Assembly: GCA_018970885.1 (NCBI GenBank)
Contig: JAGWVL010000003.1
Location: 1-57,839, forward strand
From: Actinomycetales bacterium
Lineage (GTDB): Bacteria; Actinomycetota; Actinomycetes; Nanopelagicales; Nanopelagicaceae
Length of the DNA: 57,839 nucleotides
Direction of reading: 5' to 3'
Shown here: positions 9,529 through 18,192 of the stretch, piece by piece
Layout: every line of letters begins with the position of its first letter
Numbering within the stretch: position 1 is the first letter of the stretch
The notes under the pieces: generated by a model
Databases searched by the model: none
What the model was told of the DNA's origin: nothing
Seen by the model: only the letters and a program-made list of their open reading frames with translations
Program-made: the position numbers and the translations under genes

Positions 9529-11129
9529 GACAAACCTTCGAGGGCGGCGACTACATCTTTGACGCTAAGCCATGGTTGAGGTGACATCACCTTTGCTACT
9601 TGTGGAGCAAATGCTGGAGAAGAGAGCAACACATCAAGAGTTGAACCATCTGCGACGATATCTCCATCTGCGATGAAGATAACCCGCGAAGCAAGCTCGG
9701 CAACTAGTTCTACATCATGAGTTGCCAGGATCACCGCTTTGCCAAAGCTTGCTGAAAAGTTGATCAGCATGCGGGTTAATTCACTTTTAGCTTGATAATC
9801 CAGACCACGAGTAGGTTCATCCAAAATTAAAATGGAAGGATTGGAAGAGAGAACAACACTGAGCGCAAGACCAAGGCGCTGGCCCTCTGATAAATCTCGA
9901 GGATGAGTAGTCATCGAAATTCCAGGTACCAATTGTTGAAGAACCTTACTGGTTGTCCCCGCAATTAACTCATTGTCTCGGTCAGCTTGCTCACATTCGG
10001 TGATGACTGATTGTCCGTATAGAAGGTCACTTGGTTCTTGAGGTATAAATCCAATGGTTTCCCGTCGTTGTTTTCCGTGGAGTTCAAAGGGATTTTTACC
10101 CAATAAGGAAATACTTCCGTTGTTAGGGAGATTGACACCAGCCAACGCTTTCAACAAAGAGCTTTTTCCAGCACCATTTCGACCCATCACTGCAACAACT
10201 TCTCCGGCAAAAATTTTGGAGGAGATGCCGTTAAGAGCGATTGTGTCCCCAAAGAAAACAGTGAGCTTTTCAAAGGTTATGACCTGAGCGGAAGTTGGTT
10301 TTGTCGCTACCTTGTTGCCGGTTGGGATCTGTCGAAACTCCGAAGTCATCCGTCGCATCTCACGTACCGTCACACCAATTTCCTTCAACCCCAGCGCCCT
10401 TGCTAAATGCACGATTGGAGGTGCAATCGGCGATTGCATCAAGATCTCTTCTGGAGTTCCGACATTTGCCACACCTTCGCCATTGATGTAAACAATTCGA
10501 TCGGCAAATTGGATAACACGTTCTAGTTTGTGTTCGGCGATAACGACGGTGAGGCCTAGGTCATGAACTAGGCGGTGCAAAATAGAAAGTACTTCTTCAG
10601 CAGCGATTGGATCTAATGCACTTGTTGGTTCATCCAGAACTAAGACTTTGGGATGGGTCACCAAGGCAGCACCTATAGCAACTCTTTGTTGTTCTCCACC
10701 GCTTAAAGTTGCAATTGATCTATTACGCAGGGGAGCAAGACTCAAAAGATCAAGTACCTCTTCAACTCTTTTGCGCATCACATCATGAGGAAGGTTGAGC
10801 ACCTCCATCCCAAATGCCAACTCTTCTTCGACGGTGTCTGCAACAAAGCCATTTGCTGGATTTTGCCCAACGATTCCTATCAAGTGAGCCATTCCACCGG
10901 GTTTATTCATCTGGGTCGAAAGACCGTTAACACTGACATCACCTGCCAAAATGCCGCCTGTGTGATGGGGGACTAGTCCATTTATTAATCTGAGCAACGA
11001 GGATTTACCCGAACCAGTTGGACCGATGACCAAAACCATTTCGCCTTCAGCAATTGTCAGGTTCAGATCCTCCAGAACAGTGGTGGTGGAGTTTGGATAA
11101 ATTAAAGAAACATGCGAAAACTTAATCAT
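9525..11129 (-). CDS. ECF transporter ATPase, two fused ABC domains
   Basis: A 534-residue protein with two complete nucleotide-binding domains in one chain, corresponding to EcfA and EcfA-prime of other systems. Domain one has Walker A GPTGSGKS (36-43), signature LSGGE (142-146) and Walker B VLVLDEPTS (162-170). Domain two has Walker A GRNGAGKS (316-323), signature LSEGQ (413-417) in place of LSGGQ, and Walker B ILILDEP (433-439). A linker of about 40 residues joins them. It energises uptake by the EcfT and S components encoded on either side, with 4-base overlaps at both ends. Confidence 0.94.
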   Translation of the reverse strand: MIKFSHVSLIYPNSTTTVLEDLNLTIAEGEMVLVIGPTGSGKSSLLRLINGLVPHHTGGILAGDVSVNGLSTQMNKPGGMAHLIGIVGQNPANGFVADTVEEELAFGMEVLNLPHDVMRKRVEEVLDLLSLAPLRNRSIATLSGGEQQRVAIGAALVTHPKVLVLDEPTSALDPIAAEEVLSILHRLVHDLGLTVVIAEHKLERVIQFADRIVYINGEGVANVGTPEEILMQSPIAPPIVHLARALGLKEIGVTVREMRRMTSEFRQIPTGNKVATKPTSAQVITFEKLTVFFGDTIALNGISSKIFAGEVVAVMGRNGAGKSSLLKALAGVNLPNNGSISLLGKNPFELHGKQRRETIGFIPQEPSDLLYGQSVITECEQADRDNELIAGTTSKVLQQLVPGISMTTHPRDLSEGQRLGLALSVVLSSNPSILILDEPTRGLDYQAKSELTRMLINFSASFGKAVILATHDVELVAELASRVIFIADGDIVADGSTLDVLLSSPAFAPQVAKVMSPQPWLSVKDVVAALEGLS

Positions 11130-11872
11130 GAAATCATCACTAGTCCTAAAGCTGAAATTACAACTAGTGAATCCTTAAAGCGCCAAGATATTGGTCGGTA
11201 TTTGGAGCGCTTTTTGCTCACTCCATAGCCACGACTATCCATGGATGCTGCCAGATCTAAAGATCGAGCTAGTGCTTCTTCTAGTAACGGAATCGCAACT
11301 TTTTTCCATGAAGAAAAACCACGCATCTTTTGACCGCGCAATCGTTGTGCCATTCGAATACGTTTTACCGAGCTCACTAATTGAGGAAGGACAGATGTTG
11401 CAATAACTACTGCGACCGCAAACTCATAAATGTAAATCGGCATCACACGAAGCAGTCGATGCGGACTAGTAAGTGAGGCCGCAGCTCCAAATATCACAAT
11501 AATTGAACAAATAAGTAAGCCTTCCGAAACAGAAGATGACAATCTCTCCCATGTCACCGTGCCCCCAATACGAATTCCCGGCATCCAATCTGGCAGCGGC
11601 ACGATTGGCACTGTAAGTATTGGTGTTCCTGGGGTAGGGACGCCAATGGCAACGCCAATCAATGTGCGAACCGCCAAGATCCAAGCCGATAGTTTCAAAG
11701 TCCAATCAAAACTTTTGGCCCACGGTACATCCTCACGAAATGTGAACACCACGACCGCAACTACACCCACACAAGCCATAGCGAAAATGGGATTATCAAC
11801 TCGGATGACTGACACAGCTAATCCAACAGACCAAATCCACCACGTAAGAGGGTGTAGTTGCAATTGCTTCAA
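11126..11872 (-). CDS. ecfT: ECF transporter transmembrane T component
   Basis: A 248-residue integral membrane protein. The cytoplasmic coupling region contains the two short motifs typical of EcfT, here AQRLRG (175-180) and MDSRGYG (211-217), which dock into the ATPase dimer. Hydrophobic segments precede (about 12-45, 60-80, 115-165) and one follows at the C-terminus. It overlaps the ATPase gene by ATGA and lies 6 bases after the secreted protein gene, so the four genes form one operon behind the riboswitch. Confidence 0.9.
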   Translation of the reverse strand: MKQLQLHPLTWWIWSVGLAVSVIRVDNPIFAMACVGVVAVVVFTFREDVPWAKSFDWTLKLSAWILAVRTLIGVAIGVPTPGTPILTVPIVPLPDWMPGIRIGGTVTWERLSSSVSEGLLICSIIVIFGAAASLTSPHRLLRVMPIYIYEFAVAVVIATSVLPQLVSSVKRIRMAQRLRGQKMRGFSSWKKVAIPLLEEALARSLDLAASMDSRGYGVSKKRSKYRPISWRFKDSLVVISALGLVMIS

Positions 11873-11878
11873 GAGAAT

Positions 11879-12397
11879 TTACTTCTTGAGTGCAGCTGGA
11901 GTAGGGATTTCGACACCGCACTCTTTTGCTGGATAACCATTCAGGCCGCAGATCAATCCCGAACCTGCTGCTCTAATCTTTACAACTTGGCCAAGGACAT
12001 CGATGCCCTGGGACTCCTTCGCAGTTCGAACACATGTTGTGATTGTTTTGCGAACCTTTTCACCCTTAGGTGCCCATGCTGATGAACCAAAGTCGATTAC
12101 TAAACCAACACGCTTTGTGTCTTTATCAGCCTTCGTCTTTCCACAAATTTTTTCAAAACTCGGAATGACACGGGGTGCAAGTGATGGAATGTCATCATTT
12201 CCGAAAACAAATGACCAACCTTCTACCGCGCCATCAGCGATATCAACGGTTGGGCCGGTCATCGCAGCCTTCCAGATAGAAGAGCCAGGAGCTGCTTGAA
12301 AGTAGCCCCAATAACGCCAACCCTTGTCGGCTGCTTGCGCCGTTGGGGTTGTAAGTGAAGCGATCAGTAGGATTGCAAGAAGAACTTTGAATTTCAT
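11879..12397 (-). CDS. Secreted SCO2322-family protein, first gene of the B12 ECF operon
   Basis: A 172-residue exported protein with a signal peptide (KFKVLLAILLIASLTTPTAQA, probable cleavage after A22) and mature start ADKGWRYWGYFQ, the hallmark of the actinobacterial SCO2322 family found beside ECF transporters. Four cysteines (C85, C122, C150, C160) could form two disulfides. I see no lipobox, sortase signal or C-terminal membrane anchor, so it is probably free or held by the transporter. The function is unknown to me; its place directly behind a cobalamin riboswitch suggests a role outside the membrane in B12 capture. Confidence 0.8.
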   Translation of the reverse strand: MKFKVLLAILLIASLTTPTAQAADKGWRYWGYFQAAPGSSIWKAAMTGPTVDIADGAVEGWSFVFGNDDIPSLAPRVIPSFEKICGKTKADKDTKRVGLVIDFGSSAWAPKGEKVRKTITTCVRTAKESQGIDVLGQVVKIRAAGSGLICGLNGYPAKECGVEIPTPAALKK

Positions 12398-12452
12398 TGC
12401 TGTGTAGCCTCTCGAAAATTAAAGAGTCTCACAGGGAGTGAACCAGGACCAG

Positions 12453-12477
12453 AGATGTCGGCAAAGCCGAAACATCT
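12453..12477 (-). promoter_or_regulatory. Hairpin in the leader between riboswitch and start codon
   Basis: AGATGT and CGGC pair with GCCG and ACATCT around a 3-base loop with a 2-base bulge. It lies about 55 bases before the ATG of the SCO2322-family gene and after the riboswitch core, so it may be part of the expression platform. It lacks a following run of U, so it is not a classical intrinsic terminator. Confidence 0.5.
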
Positions 12478-12489
12478 GGCGTTAGGAGC

Positions 12490-12514
12490 ACACCCCGCAA
12501 ACCTCGGCGGGTGT
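12490..12514 (-). promoter_or_regulatory. GC-rich hairpin directly after the riboswitch core
   Basis: ACACCCGC pairs with GCGGGGTGT (one bulged base) around an 8-base loop. It starts within about 10 bases of the 3' edge of the aptamer, where cobalamin riboswitches usually carry their kissing-loop or expression-platform stem. No U run follows. Confidence 0.5.
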
Positions 12515-12519
12515 TTGTC

Positions 12520-12665
12520 TCATCTCGATCTAATGGGTAATCCGACTTATCACTGAAAGATGTTCTTTTGCTTTTTGGGAGAACATTCTTTTCGAGATTT
12601 ACGGTTGCGGGTCAGCGTCGGATTTTCACCGAACTTCCCCCACTAGAGGAGCTATTAAGTTGTAG
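12520..12665 (-). ncRNA. Cobalamin (B12) riboswitch
   Basis: On the minus strand the leader contains GGGGAAGTTCGGTGAAAATC followed by CGACGCTGACCCGCAACCGT (12601-12640), matching the conserved core of the cobalamin aptamer (GGGAA, GGTGAAAATCC, GC.G.CCCGCAAC.GT). A second conserved element, AAGTCGGATTACCC, follows at about 12536-12549 and corresponds to the 3' B12-box end. In between are a perfect ATGTTCT/AGAACAT stem and a closing ATCTCGA/TCGAGAT pairing (12592-12598 with 12522-12528). It precedes the SCO2322-EcfT-EcfAA-EcfS operon and should lower its expression when B12 is plentiful. Together with the two hairpins and the promoter of the divergent gene it accounts for the only gene-free stretch above 300 bases (12398-12727). 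The edges are approximate. Confidence 0.9.
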
Positions 12666-12691
12666 GCGAACCAAACCATAAGCGGCTGGGG

Positions 12692-12720
12692 TTGGCAACT
12701 AGGCGCGCGCGTCATAGGCT
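12692..12720 (+). promoter_or_regulatory. Promoter of the aldo/keto reductase gene (leaderless type)
   Basis: TTGGCA (12692-12697), a 17-base spacer, and TAGGCT (12715-12720), followed by only 7 bases (TGCAAGT) before ATG 12728. Transcription would begin at or next to the start codon, and no Shine-Dalgarno is present. Confidence 0.75.
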
Positions 12721-12727
12721 TGCAAGT

Positions 12728-13729
12728 ATGGAATACAGACGCCTTGGCAGTACCGGAATGTATGTCTCAGAGATCTCGTACGGAAACTGGATCACACACG
12801 GAAATCAGATCGAGTCTGATGCTGCAATCAAATGTGTAAAAGCAGCACTTGATGAGGGCATCACAACCTTTGATACCGCTGATGTCTACGCAGGAACAAA
12901 AGCTGAAACTGTTTTAGGTAAAGCGCTCAAAGGTGTAAAGCGTGAATCCTATGAATTATTCACAAAGGTGTATTGGCCAACAGGGGCAGGTAAAAATGAC
13001 CGTGGACTTTCTAGAAAGCACATTATCGAATCATGTAATGCATCGCTTAAGCGTTTGCAGACTGACCACATTGATCTGTACCAAATGCATCGCTTCGATT
13101 ACGAAACTCCACTAGAAGAATCCTTAAGCGCTTTTGATGACTTAATCCGCGCAGGCAAGGTTCATTACATTGGTTTTTCTGAATGGAACGCTTCTCAGAT
13201 TAAATCAGCGTTAGCTATCCAAGATGCTCGCGGATACAACCGTTTTGTTTCTAGCCAACCTCAATACTCAGCGCTATGGCGAGTTATCGAAGCCGAGGTA
13301 GTTCCTTTGTCACAGAAAGAGGGAATAGGACAGATCGTCTGGTCACCAATGGCACAGGGCGTTTTGACCGGAAAGTACCTGCCCGGAAAGAAGGCACCAG
13401 CAGGATCTCGCGCTACCGATAAGGGCAGCGGCGCGAACATGATCAAAGGCTGGCTACGTGATGAGGTTCTTGAGGCGGTTCAAAAACTCAAGCCGATCGC
13501 GGAACAAGCAGGTTTATCAATGTCTCAATTAGCAATTGCTTGGGTCCTGCAAAATCCAAATGTTTCATCGGCAATCATGGGTGCAACAAAACCAAAGCAG
13601 GTTAAGGAAAATGTTAAGGCTGCTGGAGTAAAACTAGATGCTGAAGTTATGAAGGCTATTGATACAGCTTTAGGCAATCTTCCAGAACGCGATCCTAAGA
13701 AAAATGAAAGTCCGAATCCTCGGGCTTAA
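12728..13729 (+). CDS. Aldo/keto reductase, potassium-channel beta-subunit-like
   Basis: A 333-residue TIM-barrel NADPH-dependent reductase. The catalytic tetrad is visible: D and Y in FDTADVYAG, K in ELFTKVYWP, and H in LYQMHRFD. The N-terminus MEYRRLGSTGMYVSEISYG is the family signature and the C-terminal NADPH-binding part reads SSAIMGATKPKQVKEN. The frame stays open further upstream, but ATG 12728 lies 7 bases after a strong TAGGCT -10 box, which fixes the start. The physiological substrate is unknown. The stop codon overlaps the stop of the convergent DUF3043 gene within TTAA. Confidence 0.92.
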   Translation: MEYRRLGSTGMYVSEISYGNWITHGNQIESDAAIKCVKAALDEGITTFDTADVYAGTKAETVLGKALKGVKRESYELFTKVYWPTGAGKNDRGLSRKHIIESCNASLKRLQTDHIDLYQMHRFDYETPLEESLSAFDDLIRAGKVHYIGFSEWNASQIKSALAIQDARGYNRFVSSQPQYSALWRVIEAEVVPLSQKEGIGQIVWSPMAQGVLTGKYLPGKKAPAGSRATDKGSGANMIKGWLRDEVLEAVQKLKPIAEQAGLSMSQLAIAWVLQNPNVSSAIMGATKPKQVKENVKAAGVKLDAEVMKAIDTALGNLPERDPKKNESPNPRA

Positions 13730-14253
13730 TTGATCGGATCGCCAACTTTCACCTGAGGATGTGGTGCACGTAAGCGTCGCATCTGAGTGGAGCGCAACCA
13801 CGCATACATGCCAAGTCCTTTGGTTGATGTTCCTGGAAACTTTGCTTCAATCGCTTTGCGAATTTTACGCGATAGAAAAATTCCATCGATAACCGCAGTT
13901 ACTAGAACTGCATACATCAATGCGATCGCACCAATTTGCACTGCAGCGATTGGAAAAAGTGTGAGTACAAGTACAACAAAAATAATAGGCAAGAAGTACT
14001 CGCCAATGGATCGACGTGAATCTACAAAGTTTCTAACAAATCGACGGGCTGGACCACGATCACGTGCAGGTAATGCCGCTTCATCGCCACGCAGATATGC
14101 AGCTCGCTGAGCTATACGAGCCTCTTTAGCTTGAAGTTTTGAAGCACGCTTCTGATCTTTGGTGACGATGGGAGATAAGGAGGAGACCTTGCGCTTGGAT
14201 TCTGCTTCTCTTCGCTTTGGGGTTGGACGGCCCTTTCCTTCATTGCTTGTCAT
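13726..14253 (-). CDS. DUF3043 domain membrane protein
   Basis: A 175-residue actinobacterial protein. The N-terminus is basic and hydrophilic (GRPTPKRREAESKRK), followed by RGPARRFVRNFVDSRRSIGEYFLP, and two adjacent membrane segments (about 94-135) before a basic C-terminal tail. The function is unknown. It commonly neighbours the A-type Fe-S carrier gene, as it does here on the other strand. A longer frame to 14406 would overlap that gene; ATG 14253 is supported by TATAGT (14260-14265) ending 6 bases before it. Confidence 0.85.
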   Translation of the reverse strand: MTSNEGKGRPTPKRREAESKRKVSSLSPIVTKDQKRASKLQAKEARIAQRAAYLRGDEAALPARDRGPARRFVRNFVDSRRSIGEYFLPIIFVVLVLTLFPIAAVQIGAIALMYAVLVTAVIDGIFLSRKIRKAIEAKFPGTSTKGLGMYAWLRSTQMRRLRAPHPQVKVGDPIN

Positions 14254-14259
14254 GGGGCA

Positions 14260-14265
14260 ACTATA
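14260..14265 (-). promoter_or_regulatory. -10 box of the DUF3043 gene, leaderless spacing
   Basis: TATAGT on the minus strand with a 6-base spacer (TGCCCC) to ATG 14253. No Shine-Dalgarno lies between them. No convincing -35 is seen at 17 bases. Confidence 0.55.
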
Positions 14266-14313
14266 GAGCCCGACTCTTAATTGGCTCGACTCGCAGCAGC
14301 CCTGTTGGGGGAG

Positions 14314-14319
14314 TAGGCT
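14314..14319 (+). promoter_or_regulatory. -10 box TAGGCT of the erpA gene
   Basis: The same TAGGCT hexamer as at several leaderless genes, but here 29 bases before ATG 14349 and followed by the Shine-Dalgarno AAAGGAG, giving an ordinary short leader. This contrast supports the reading of TAGGCT as a -10 element and not a translation signal. Confidence 0.5.
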
Positions 14320-14348
14320 TGTCCTGCGGTCAATAAAGGAGAGCAATA

Positions 14349-14696
14349 ATGACAACAGAAGCATCAACCACAACAGGAATCCATTTAACGGATGTAGCTG
14401 CATCAAAGGTAGCTGCCCTGCTTGCGCAAGAAGGTCGCGATGACCTCAACCTTCGTGTAGCTGTCCAACCTGGTGGTTGCTCAGGCCTCAAGTACCAGTT
14501 GTACTTTGATGATCGCAACATGGATGGCGACATCATCCGTGAATTTGGTGCGGTCAAGGTCATCACCGACAAGATGTCAGATCCGTACCTATCAGGTGCA
14601 ACTATTGATTTTGTAGACACAATTGAGAAACAGGGTTTCACGATCGACAATCCAAATGCGCAAGGTTCTTGCGCATGTGGCGATTCATTTAACTAA
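14349..14696 (+). CDS. erpA: A-type iron-sulfur cluster carrier (HesB/IscA/ErpA family)
   Basis: A 115-residue protein with the three conserved cysteines of A-type carriers: C44 in GGCSG, and C108 and C110 in SCACGDSF. It delivers Fe-S clusters to apo-proteins in the cytoplasm. AAAGGAG precedes the ATG at good distance. With the bc1 Rieske protein encoded a few kilobases away, it may serve respiratory enzymes, but that is inference. The symbol follows the family; IscA or SufA naming would be equally acceptable. Confidence 0.92.
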   Translation: MTTEASTTTGIHLTDVAASKVAALLAQEGRDDLNLRVAVQPGGCSGLKYQLYFDDRNMDGDIIREFGAVKVITDKMSDPYLSGATIDFVDTIEKQGFTIDNPNAQGSCACGDSFN

Positions 14697-14727
14697 CAAG
14701 CTGATTCGTAGACATTAGGATCCCTAC

Positions 14728-15702
14728 ATGAAAATCGGTGTAGCGGGTTCGGTAGGTCTTGACCATTTAATGACTTTTTCTGGAAAGTTCACCGACTCTC
14801 TTGTCGCAGGTTCATTGGAAAAGGTTTCATTAAGTTTTTTAGTGGATAGTCTTGATGTGCGCCGCGGCGGATGTGCTGCAAACATCGCATTCGGAATGGG
14901 CGTGCTTGGCCTCAATCCAATCTTGATCGCAGCGGTTGGAAAAGATTGGGCAGATTACGAGGCTTGGTTAAGCCGACATGGAGTTGATACTTCTCACGTA
15001 TTGGTCTCAACCACCTTGCACACCGCACACTTTGTTGTAACAACCGATCAAGAGCTCAATCAGATTGCATCTTTTTTTCCAGGAGCAATGTCCGAGGCTC
15101 GTAACATTGAGTTAAGTCCAATCATGGAAAAAACCGGTCGGTTGGACATGATGGTGATTTCACCTGATGACCCGGAAGCCATGCTTCGTCACTCCGAAGT
15201 GTGTCGTCAATTAAAGATTCCATTTGCAGCAGATCCATCACAGCAGATGGCGCGAATGACGGGTGAAGAGATCAAGTTGTTAATCGATGGTGCTTCTTAC
15301 CTATTCCTCAATGAGTATGAACTGGCGCTAGCTATGCAAAAGACTGGCTGGAGTGATCGCGAAATTCTTGATCGAGTGAAATATCGCGTGGTCACACTTG
15401 GTTCTCAGGGAGCAAAGGTTGAAAGTGGGGCAGGGGAGTTTGTTCAAGTCACCTGCCCAAAGGAGAAATCCAAAACCGATCCAACGGGTGTTGGAGATTC
15501 ATTCCGTTCAGGATTTATCGCAGGGCTTGCCTGGGGGCTTTCTCATGAAAGGTGTTTGCAATTAGGTGCGTTGATCGCTACCTATGTCATCGAAACCTTG
15601 GGAACACAAGAGTATCGATTTACCGCGGCAGAGTTTGTAGCCCGCTTTGAACAGGCCTATGGAAAAGATGCAGCGGCCGAGATCAGTTCTCATCTTAAGT
15701 AA
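14728..15702 (+). CDS. PfkB family carbohydrate/nucleoside kinase
   Basis: A 324-residue ribokinase-fold kinase. The N-terminal GSVGLDHLM and GGCAANIAFGMGVLG bind substrate, and the C-terminal DPTGVGDSFRSGF carries the anion hole and the catalytic aspartate of the second PfkB signature. The actinobacterial relatives in this position are often annotated as adenosine kinase or sugar kinase; I cannot choose. TAGGAT (14716-14721) ends 6 bases before the ATG with no Shine-Dalgarno. It precedes the ctaC operon. Confidence 0.9.
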   Translation: MKIGVAGSVGLDHLMTFSGKFTDSLVAGSLEKVSLSFLVDSLDVRRGGCAANIAFGMGVLGLNPILIAAVGKDWADYEAWLSRHGVDTSHVLVSTTLHTAHFVVTTDQELNQIASFFPGAMSEARNIELSPIMEKTGRLDMMVISPDDPEAMLRHSEVCRQLKIPFAADPSQQMARMTGEEIKLLIDGASYLFLNEYELALAMQKTGWSDREILDRVKYRVVTLGSQGAKVESGAGEFVQVTCPKEKSKTDPTGVGDSFRSGFIAGLAWGLSHERCLQLGALIATYVIETLGTQEYRFTAAEFVARFEQAYGKDAAAEISSHLK

Positions 15703-15718
15703 TGTGAGCAGTGCCACC

Positions 15719-15751
15719 CCTCGCCGAGTTTAGGCTCATGCCTCGCTGAGT
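15719..15751. repeat. Two copies of an imperfect palindrome 22 bases apart upstream of ctaC
   Basis: CCTCGCCGAGT at 15719-15729 and CCTCGCTGAGT at 15741-15751, identical in 10 of 11 bases. Each contains the near-palindrome CTCGCNGAG. The period is 22 bases, about two helical turns, and the pair sits just upstream of the likely -10 (TATCCT 15764-15769) of ctaC, so it could be an operator. Confidence 0.5.
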
Positions 15752-15775
15752 GGGTTTTCAAACTATCCTTACCCT

Positions 15776-16537
15776 ATGTCCAGACGCAACCGATTGATGC
15801 CGTTGAGCCGCCTTAAGCCGCTCCTCCTTCTGGCCCCATTAGCCTTACTCACTGGTTGTTCCAAGGTTTCAGGTCTTGGTTTTGAAGAGGGCATTACAAG
15901 TGTGAACGACCAATCATTGTCTTTATGGCAAGGCGCATGGATCGCAGCGGGAGTTGTCGGTGTTTTTACTTTAATTTTAATTCTATGGCCCGCAATTTTT
16001 CACCGTGGTAAAAAGGATGATCCATCATTTCCTAAGCAAACTCAGTACAACGTTCCGGTTGAGATCGCTTATACAGTTATTCCCTTTATCATCGTCGCCG
16101 TCTTGTTTTACTACACAGCGCAGAAGCAAACAATTATTACTGAAAAAACTACAACATATGCCCATGAAATTACCGTTGAAGGAATTCAATGGTCTTGGCA
16201 GTTTGGTTACCCAGAAGCTGGTCCAAAAGCCGTAGTGACAGGGACGCCGGAGCAGACTCCGACGCTGGTTGTCCCATTAGGTGAGCGGGTCCGTTACACA
16301 TTGACAGCAAATGATGTTGTCCATGGTTTCTGGATTCCAGCGTTCATGATTCAAATGCAAAATCTTCCGGGAGTAACTAACCATCTCGAATTTACCGCTA
16401 ATAAGTTGGGGGAGTTCCCAGGTCGTTGCAATATTTTGTGCGGACGTAATCACTCGCAAATGTTGTTCACCGTAAAGGTAGTAACACCTGCAGAGTACGA
16501 CGCGTATCTTGAAACAATTAAGGGAGGCCAAGCATGA
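15776..16537 (+). CDS. ctaC: Cytochrome c oxidase subunit II
   Basis: A 253-residue lipoprotein subunit of the aa3 oxidase. It has a lipobox LLTGC with C28 at the end of the signal peptide, two membrane segments (about 50-70 and 97-117), and an extracytoplasmic cupredoxin domain. The CuA ligands are in [15 protein letters not shown]218, C222, H226 and M229, with the other histidine in VVHGFWIP. It receives electrons from the bc1 complex. TATCCT ends 6 bases before the ATG. It overlaps ctaD by ATGA. Confidence 0.96.
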   Translation: MSRRNRLMPLSRLKPLLLLAPLALLTGCSKVSGLGFEEGITSVNDQSLSLWQGAWIAAGVVGVFTLILILWPAIFHRGKKDDPSFPKQTQYNVPVEIAYTVIPFIIVAVLFYYTAQKQTIITEKTTTYAHEITVEGIQWSWQFGYPEAGPKAVVTGTPEQTPTLVVPLGERVRYTLTANDVVHGFWIPAFMIQMQNLPGVTNHLEFTANKLGEFPGRCNILCGRNHSQMLFTVKVVTPAEYDAYLETIKGGQA

Positions 16538-18189
16538 CAACCTATGCAGAAAAGCCAACGATTACCGCAGGTCGTCCAGTACCTACCCCTAAAGGAAGGT
16601 CCTTCGTTAAGTGGATTACCTCAACCGACCACAAGACAATTGGTTACCTCTACTTAATGACATCCTTTGCTTGGTTCCTCATCGGAGGAGTCCTCGCCCT
16701 TGCCCTGCGTGCAGAATTAGCACGTCCAGGAATGCAGTTTGTAAGCAATGAGCAGTACAACCAGATTTTCACAATGCACGGAACAATCATGTTGCTTATG
16801 TTTGCAACACCTTTGTTTGTTGGCTTTGCCAATGTGATTATGCCGCTGCAAATCGGCGCCGCAGATGTGGCCTTCCCACGACTGAATATGCTTTCTTACT
16901 GGTTGTATTTTTTCGGCTCAATCATGGCTTTTGGCGGTTTCCTTTCTCCAGGAGGAGCGGCTTCATTTGGTTGGACTGTTTACGCCCCACTTTCAAATGC
17001 CCAGTACTCGCCAGGAATTGGTTCCGATCTTTGGTTGATCGGTTTGGCTATCAGTGGTGTCGGAACAATTCTGGGTGGCGTTAACTTCATTACAACGATC
17101 TTCACAATGCGCGCTCCAGGAATGACCATGTTCCGCATGTCAATTTTTTCATGGAACGTTTTGCTAACTGCGATTCTGGTACTTCTTGCATTCCCACCAC
17201 TAGCTGCTGCGCTACTTGGCCTAGAAGCAGATCGTTTGTATGGCACCCATCTCTTTGATCCAGCAAATGGTGGTGTGATGTTGTTCCAGCACTTGTTCTG
17301 GTTCTTTGGGCACCCAGAAGTTTATATTTTGGCATTGCCATTCTTCGGAATCGCTACCGAAATTTTGCCGGTATTTAGTCGCAAGCCAATCTTTGGTTAC
17401 TTAGGTTTGATCGCAGCAACTATTGCAATTTCAGCACTTTCAGTTTCGGTATGGGCTCACCACATGTTCGCAAGCGGTCAAGTTCTCTTGCCATTCTTCT
17501 CATTCATGACATTCCTTATTGGTGTCCCAACTGGTGTGAAGTTCTTCAACTGGATCGGAACAATGTGGCGTGGCCACGTGACCTTTGAAACTCCAATGTT
17601 GTGGGTTATGGGCTTCTTGATCACCTTCTTGTTCGGTGGGTTAACAGGAATCATCCTCGCCTCGCCTCCACTTGATTTTGCAGTGTCAGCTAGCTACTTC
17701 GTAGTTGCTCACTTCCACTACGTTCTCTTCGGAACAGTGGTCTTTGCCATGTTTGGTGGCTTCTACTTCTGGTGGCCAAAGATGACCGGCCGCATGCTCA
17801 ATGAAACCCTGGGAAAGATCCATTTCTGGACCTTGTTCTTCGGTTTCCACTTAACTTTCTTGATCCAACACTGGTTAGGAATTAAGGGATTCCCGCGCCG
17901 GTATGCAGATTACCTGCCAACAGATGGCTTCACATTTATGAACACAGTTTCAACGATCGGTTCATTCCTGTTAGCACTTTCAATGATTCCTTTCGCGATC
18001 AATATTTGGATTACTCGCAAGGCACCACTTGTTGGTGTTGATGATCCTTGGGGTTACGGTTCTTCGTTGGAATGGGCGACTTCATGTCCACCACCCCGCC
18101 ATAACTTCCTTTCAATGCCACGGATCTCATCAGAGCGACCAGCATTTGATCTTCACCATCCGCATGTAAAGACTGAAGGGCACGAGTAA
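16534..18189 (+). CDS. ctaD: Cytochrome c oxidase subunit I
   Basis: A 551-residue, 12-helix catalytic subunit holding heme a, heme a3 and CuB. The metal and heme ligands are in [20 protein letters not shown] (CuB histidine and cross-linked tyrosine), WAHHMFASG and [10 protein letters not shown]. It reduces oxygen to water and pumps protons. The start overlaps the ctaC stop by 4 bases, so the two are translationally coupled. Length and sequence are those of a normal A-type oxidase. Confidence 0.97.
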   Translation: MTTYAEKPTITAGRPVPTPKGRSFVKWITSTDHKTIGYLYLMTSFAWFLIGGVLALALRAELARPGMQFVSNEQYNQIFTMHGTIMLLMFATPLFVGFANVIMPLQIGAADVAFPRLNMLSYWLYFFGSIMAFGGFLSPGGAASFGWTVYAPLSNAQYSPGIGSDLWLIGLAISGVGTILGGVNFITTIFTMRAPGMTMFRMSIFSWNVLLTAILVLLAFPPLAAALLGLEADRLYGTHLFDPANGGVMLFQHLFWFFGHPEVYILALPFFGIATEILPVFSRKPIFGYLGLIAATIAISALSVSVWAHHMFASGQVLLPFFSFMTFLIGVPTGVKFFNWIGTMWRGHVTFETPMLWVMGFLITFLFGGLTGIILASPPLDFAVSASYFVVAHFHYVLFGTVVFAMFGGFYFWWPKMTGRMLNETLGKIHFWTLFFGFHLTFLIQHWLGIKGFPRRYADYLPTDGFTFMNTVSTIGSFLLALSMIPFAINIWITRKAPLVGVDDPWGYGSSLEWATSCPPPRHNFLSMPRISSERPAFDLHHPHVKTEGHE

Positions 18190-18192
18190 GCG

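Noticed and set aside
12453-12514. Hairpins read as Rho-independent terminators
   Set aside because: Neither is followed by a run of U on the transcribed strand; kept only as leader structures of the riboswitch.
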